NCBI GenBank assembly: GCA_965660325.1
Contig: CBFHZL010000051.1
Span: 1-17,817, forward strand
Length of the DNA stretch: 17,817 nucleotides
Reading direction: 5' to 3'
DNA from: Acidiluteibacter sp965660325
GTDB taxonomy: Bacteria; Bacteroidota; Bacteroidia; Flavobacteriales_E; Vicingaceae
This document shows positions 15,686 through 17,817 of the stretch, piece by piece (the first letter of the stretch is position 1; the number at the start of each line of letters is the position of its first letter). Both the position numbers and the translations under genes were made by a program. The notes below the pieces were generated by a model. The model made no database searches. It was not told the origin of the DNA and worked only from the letters and a program-made list of their open reading frames with translations.

Positions 15686-16662
15686 TTTTTAAACTTTTCT
15701 CTTTTTACTTCTTCTAATCGCTCTTCCTCCTTGTCGTAGGCAGCTACAATCTTTTTTACAAGCTCATGACGCATAACGTCTCTTCCATCAAACTGAATGA
15801 ATCCAACTCCTTTAACATGCTTTAAAATATCTAACGCCTGCACCAATCCAGAAGGCTGGTTTCTTGGTAAATCAATCTGAGAGGAATCTCCTGTAATGAT
15901 AAACTTAGCGGATTTTCCCATACGGGTTAAAAACATTTTAAATTGCGGTCGTGTGGTATTCTGCGCCTCATCTAAAATAACAAAAGCATTGTCCAATGTT
16001 CTACCCCGCATAAACGCAAGCGGCGCTATCTGAATCACATTATTCTCTAAGTAATCCCTCAACTTTTCTCCAGGAATCATATCATGAAGCGCATCATAAA
16101 GCGGCTGTAAAAAAGGATCTAACTTTTCCTTCAAGTCACCCGGTAAAAAGCCTAAATTTTCACCTGCTTCTACCGCGGGACGGGTTAAAATAATTCGTTT
16201 TACTTCTTTATTTTTTAGTGCCCTCACTGCTAGTGCGACCGCAGTGTAGGTCTTACCCGTACCGGCAGGCCCCATTGCAAATACCATGTCATTATCTTCC
16301 ACTGCTTTTACCATACTACGCTGAGTAGCCGTTCTAGCACGAACCATAATTCCATGGTTTCCATACACCAAAACATCATCAGCTCCCTTAAGTGATTCTT
16401 GCCCTACTTTTAAGTCGCCAATTAGCAAGTGCTCAATGTTCGTTTCCGTAAGCTGTTTGTATTTCTGAAGGTGCTGAATAAGCAAACCTAACTTACCTTC
16501 AAAATCATCAATGGTGGAGGCATTACCAATCACTTTGAGTTCATCTCCCCTAGCAATCAATTTTAAGGTTGGGAATTTCTTTTTAATAATGTCTAATTTC
16601 TTATCATTCACCCCGTAAAGCTCTATCGGTGTGATATGGCTGATATCTATTATTTTCTCCAC
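15682..16662 (-). CDS. phoH: PhoH-family P-loop ATPase
   Basis: This 326-residue protein is a PhoH-like ATPase, a conserved family related to superfamily 1 helicase motors and linked to RNA metabolism and stress. The order is: an N-terminal KH-like/ssRNA-binding segment (about 8-75), Walker A GPAGTGKT (131-138), Walker B FVILDEAQN (227-235), and GDSSQIDLP (258-266), followed by RDVMRHELVKKI near the end. The start is GTG at 16660-16662: an in-frame stop lies a few codons upstream and no ATG is available before residue 106. Its stop overlaps the purC ATG. A -7-like element lies upstream at 16715-16722. Molecular role in this organism is not shown by the sequence. Confidence 0.93.
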   Translation of the reverse strand: MEKIIDISHITPIELYGVNDKKLDIIKKKFPTLKLIARGDELKVIGNASTIDDFEGKLGLLIQHLQKYKQLTETNIEHLLIGDLKVGQESLKGADDVLVYGNHGIMVRARTATQRSMVKAVEDNDMVFAMGPAGTGKTYTAVALAVRALKNKEVKRIILTRPAVEAGENLGFLPGDLKEKLDPFLQPLYDALHDMIPGEKLRDYLENNVIQIAPLAFMRGRTLDNAFVILDEAQNTTRPQFKMFLTRMGKSAKFIITGDSSQIDLPRNQPSGLVQALDILKHVKGVGFIQFDGRDVMRHELVKKIVAAYDKEEERLEEVKREKFKK

Positions 16663-16714
16663 TAAGCGGTCCTCATTTTTATCTTTTATGTTTGATCTTC
16701 CTTCTTACAAGCTT

Positions 16715-16722
16715 CAAAAATA
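16715..16722 (-). promoter_or_regulatory. Candidate -7 promoter element for phoH-purC
   Basis: The minus strand reads TATTTTTG, an exact TAnnTTTG match, 52 nt before the phoH GTG. No TTG lies at the normal -33 spacing, so the call rests on the -7 element and its position alone. Confidence 0.4.
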
Positions 16723-16726
16723 TTAC

Positions 16727-16734
16727 TAATTTTG
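16727..16734 (+). promoter_or_regulatory. Candidate -7 promoter element for the DUF62 gene
   Basis: TAATTTTG is an exact TAnnTTTG match 45 nt before the ATG at 16780. A second exact match, TATGTTTG, lies at 16687-16694 on the same strand. Neither has a TTG at the usual -33 distance. The site is only four bases from the divergent minus-strand element, so the two promoters, if real, overlap. Confidence 0.4.
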
Positions 16735-16779
16735 GAGACTATTGTCGCATTTATTTCAAATTTTAGACATCGCCCATAA

Positions 16780-17568
16780 ATGAGTATTATTACACTGACT
16801 ACAGATTTCCAACGTGCTGATTATTACATCGGAGCAACGAAGGGAGCCATCTACTCGCAGTGTCCTAATGCCACTGTGGTCGACATAACTCACGAGGTGC
16901 CACAGTTTGATACTGCACGAGCTGCTTACTTGGTCAAAAATGCTTACCCTCACTTTCCAAAAGGAAGTATCCACATCATTGGTGTAATGTCTGAAGCTAC
17001 CATTGAAAACGCCCATTTGGTAGTAAAGTTCGACGGACATTATTTTATAGCTGCAGATACCGGCGTATTCTCACTCATTTTTGGAGATGAACAACCGGAA
17101 GAGATTATTGAATTAAACGTTTCACTTGATTCCAACCGGCTGTCTTTTCCTACCAAAGATGTGTTTGTAAAAGTTGCTGCACATATTGTAAAAGGTGGTA
17201 CGATCAGCGTATTGGGCAGACCAATCAACGGTGTTAATCGATTAATTGGATACCAGCCATTTATCGATCAAGATGTACTTCGAGGAATGGTCATTCACAT
17301 CGATAGCTTTGGTAACGCTGTAACTAATATTAGTGATATCATCTTCAATAATTTTGTGAAGAATGAGCAATTCACGATCAACTACCGATCAACTTCAAGC
17401 GGAATAAAAAGAGTCTGCTACTCCTACAGCGAATTAGCGGAAGGAGAACCAGTAGCCATCTTCAACTCTGCCAATTTATTAGAAATAGCCCTACACAAAG
17501 GCAAAGCTTCTGCCCTATTAGGAATTCAATTAAATAGTCACATAAGAGTAGTAATCGATGATCATTAG
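16780..17568 (+). CDS. SAM hydroxide adenosyltransferase/chlorinase-fluorinase (DUF62) family protein
   Basis: This 262-residue protein has the two-domain fold of the DUF62/fluorinase family, whose bacterial and archaeal members use water to split S-adenosylmethionine into adenosine and methionine. The N-terminal LTTDF (6-10) with D9, and YYIGATKGAIYS (15-26) fit the SAM-binding start. The C-terminal barrel has DSFGNAVTN (175-183) and the FNSANLLEIALHKGKA segment. Two usual catalytic stretches differ: the VDPGVG...ERR region is GVMSEATIEN (68-77) and the F-H-G-R-D stretch is FPTKD (123-127). The hydrolase activity is therefore doubtful, although related Bacteroidota proteins, as I recall them, share much of this divergence. 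It is divergent to phoH and overlaps the next gene by 11 bases. Confidence 0.88.
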   Translation: MSIITLTTDFQRADYYIGATKGAIYSQCPNATVVDITHEVPQFDTARAAYLVKNAYPHFPKGSIHIIGVMSEATIENAHLVVKFDGHYFIAADTGVFSLIFGDEQPEEIIELNVSLDSNRLSFPTKDVFVKVAAHIVKGGTISVLGRPINGVNRLIGYQPFIDQDVLRGMVIHIDSFGNAVTNISDIIFNNFVKNEQFTINYRSTSSGIKRVCYSYSELAEGEPVAIFNSANLLEIALHKGKASALLGIQLNSHIRVVIDDH

Positions 17569-17817
17569 AATTGTAAAACTCACATTTCAGGAAGAACACA
17601 TAAACGACTTCATTACCATCTTTAACGAAAGTAAAGAGCAAATCCGAAACTTTGAAGGCGTAAACAAATTGGAGCTACTGCGTTGTAGCACGCAAGGCAA
17701 TATCTTCTTTACGCACAGCCATTGGGACAGCGAAGAAGCTTTGGAAAATTACCGCCACTCTGAGCTATTTAAGACCACTTGGGCAAAAACAAAACCTTTA
17801 TTTTCTGAAAAAGCAGA
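17558..17817 (+). CDS. Antibiotic-biosynthesis-monooxygenase (ABM)-domain protein, cut by the window edge
   Basis: The frame from the ATG at 17558 stays open to the window end (86 codons). It begins MIIRIVKLTF and contains FITIFNESKEQIRNF, GVNKLELLRC and HWDSEEALENYRHSELF. That pattern of strand, helix, strand, then a W-D-S-x-E-A-L-E-x-Y-R-x-S helix is the small dimeric alpha/beta barrel of the ABM family, normally about 95-100 residues, so only the last few residues are missing. Members range from quinol monooxygenases to proteins of unknown role, and I would not name a substrate. The start lies inside the end of the DUF62 gene, an 11-base overlap in another frame, so coupled expression is likely. 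Confidence 0.83.
   Translation, partial: MIIRIVKLTFQEEHINDFITIFNESKEQIRNFEGVNKLELLRCSTQGNIFFTHSHWDSEEALENYRHSELFKTTWAKTKPLFSEKA

Noticed and set aside
16756..17228. Minus-strand frames opposite the DUF62 gene
   Set aside because: They have no recognisable motif, whereas the plus-strand frame is a full-length family member.
1..17817. Mobile element, phage or tRNA genes
   Set aside because: I found no transposase, integrase, terminal inverted repeats with target duplications, or tRNA cloverleaf.

Overview
The window looks like chromosomal DNA of a Bacteroidota bacterium, most likely a member of the Flavobacteriales. The reasons are low G+C, Bacteroidota-type promoter -7 elements (TAnnTTTG), ATG starts without obvious Shine-Dalgarno sites, a long-form PurC, a ParE/ParC pair with an acidic ParC tail, and a very large secreted multidomain protein with thrombospondin type-3-like calcium repeats. 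This placement is inference from gene style; no rRNA is present.

Layout. Everything from 1 to 16662 is read on the minus strand. From right to left: phoH-purC (15685/15682, ATGA overlap); a marR-nitroreductase pair (ATGA overlap) with its own promoter and palindromic operator; ilvE; then a tight cluster parE-parC-rhomboid-pabC-like (12 nt gap, TAATG overlap, 5 nt gap); and last a giant gene starting at 6008 and running off the left edge (at least 2002 codons). To the right of a divergent intergenic region (16663-16779), two overlapping plus-strand genes follow: a SAM hydroxide adenosyltransferase (DUF62) family protein and an ABM-domain protein cut by the right edge.

The giant gene occupies a third of the window. 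It encodes a signal peptide, beta-sandwich/Ig-like segments, a LamG-like lectin fold with an apparent discoidin-like insertion, a PA14 domain and at least nine copies of a 68-70 residue composite calcium-repeat unit. This is the architecture of a secreted or cell-surface adhesin, probably a type IX secretion substrate, but the C-terminus that would prove it is outside the window. A 10-N assembly gap (1355-1364) lies inside the array; the regular 204-nt period predicts that about 36 nt are missing there beyond the Ns.

The other genes are mostly housekeeping: chromosome decatenation (Topo IV), purine synthesis (PurC), branched-chain amino acids (IlvE), probable p-aminobenzoate/folate synthesis (PabC-like), RNA/stress-linked PhoH ATPase, intramembrane proteolysis (rhomboid) and a regulated flavin reductase. 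The points most worth a second look are the giant repeat protein and its gap, a C-terminal beta-clamp-like QISLF motif on ParC, substitution of the expected catalytic residues in the DUF62 protein, and a promoter/operator that corrects the start of the MarR gene. I found no RNA gene, CRISPR array, insertion sequence or clear phage element.
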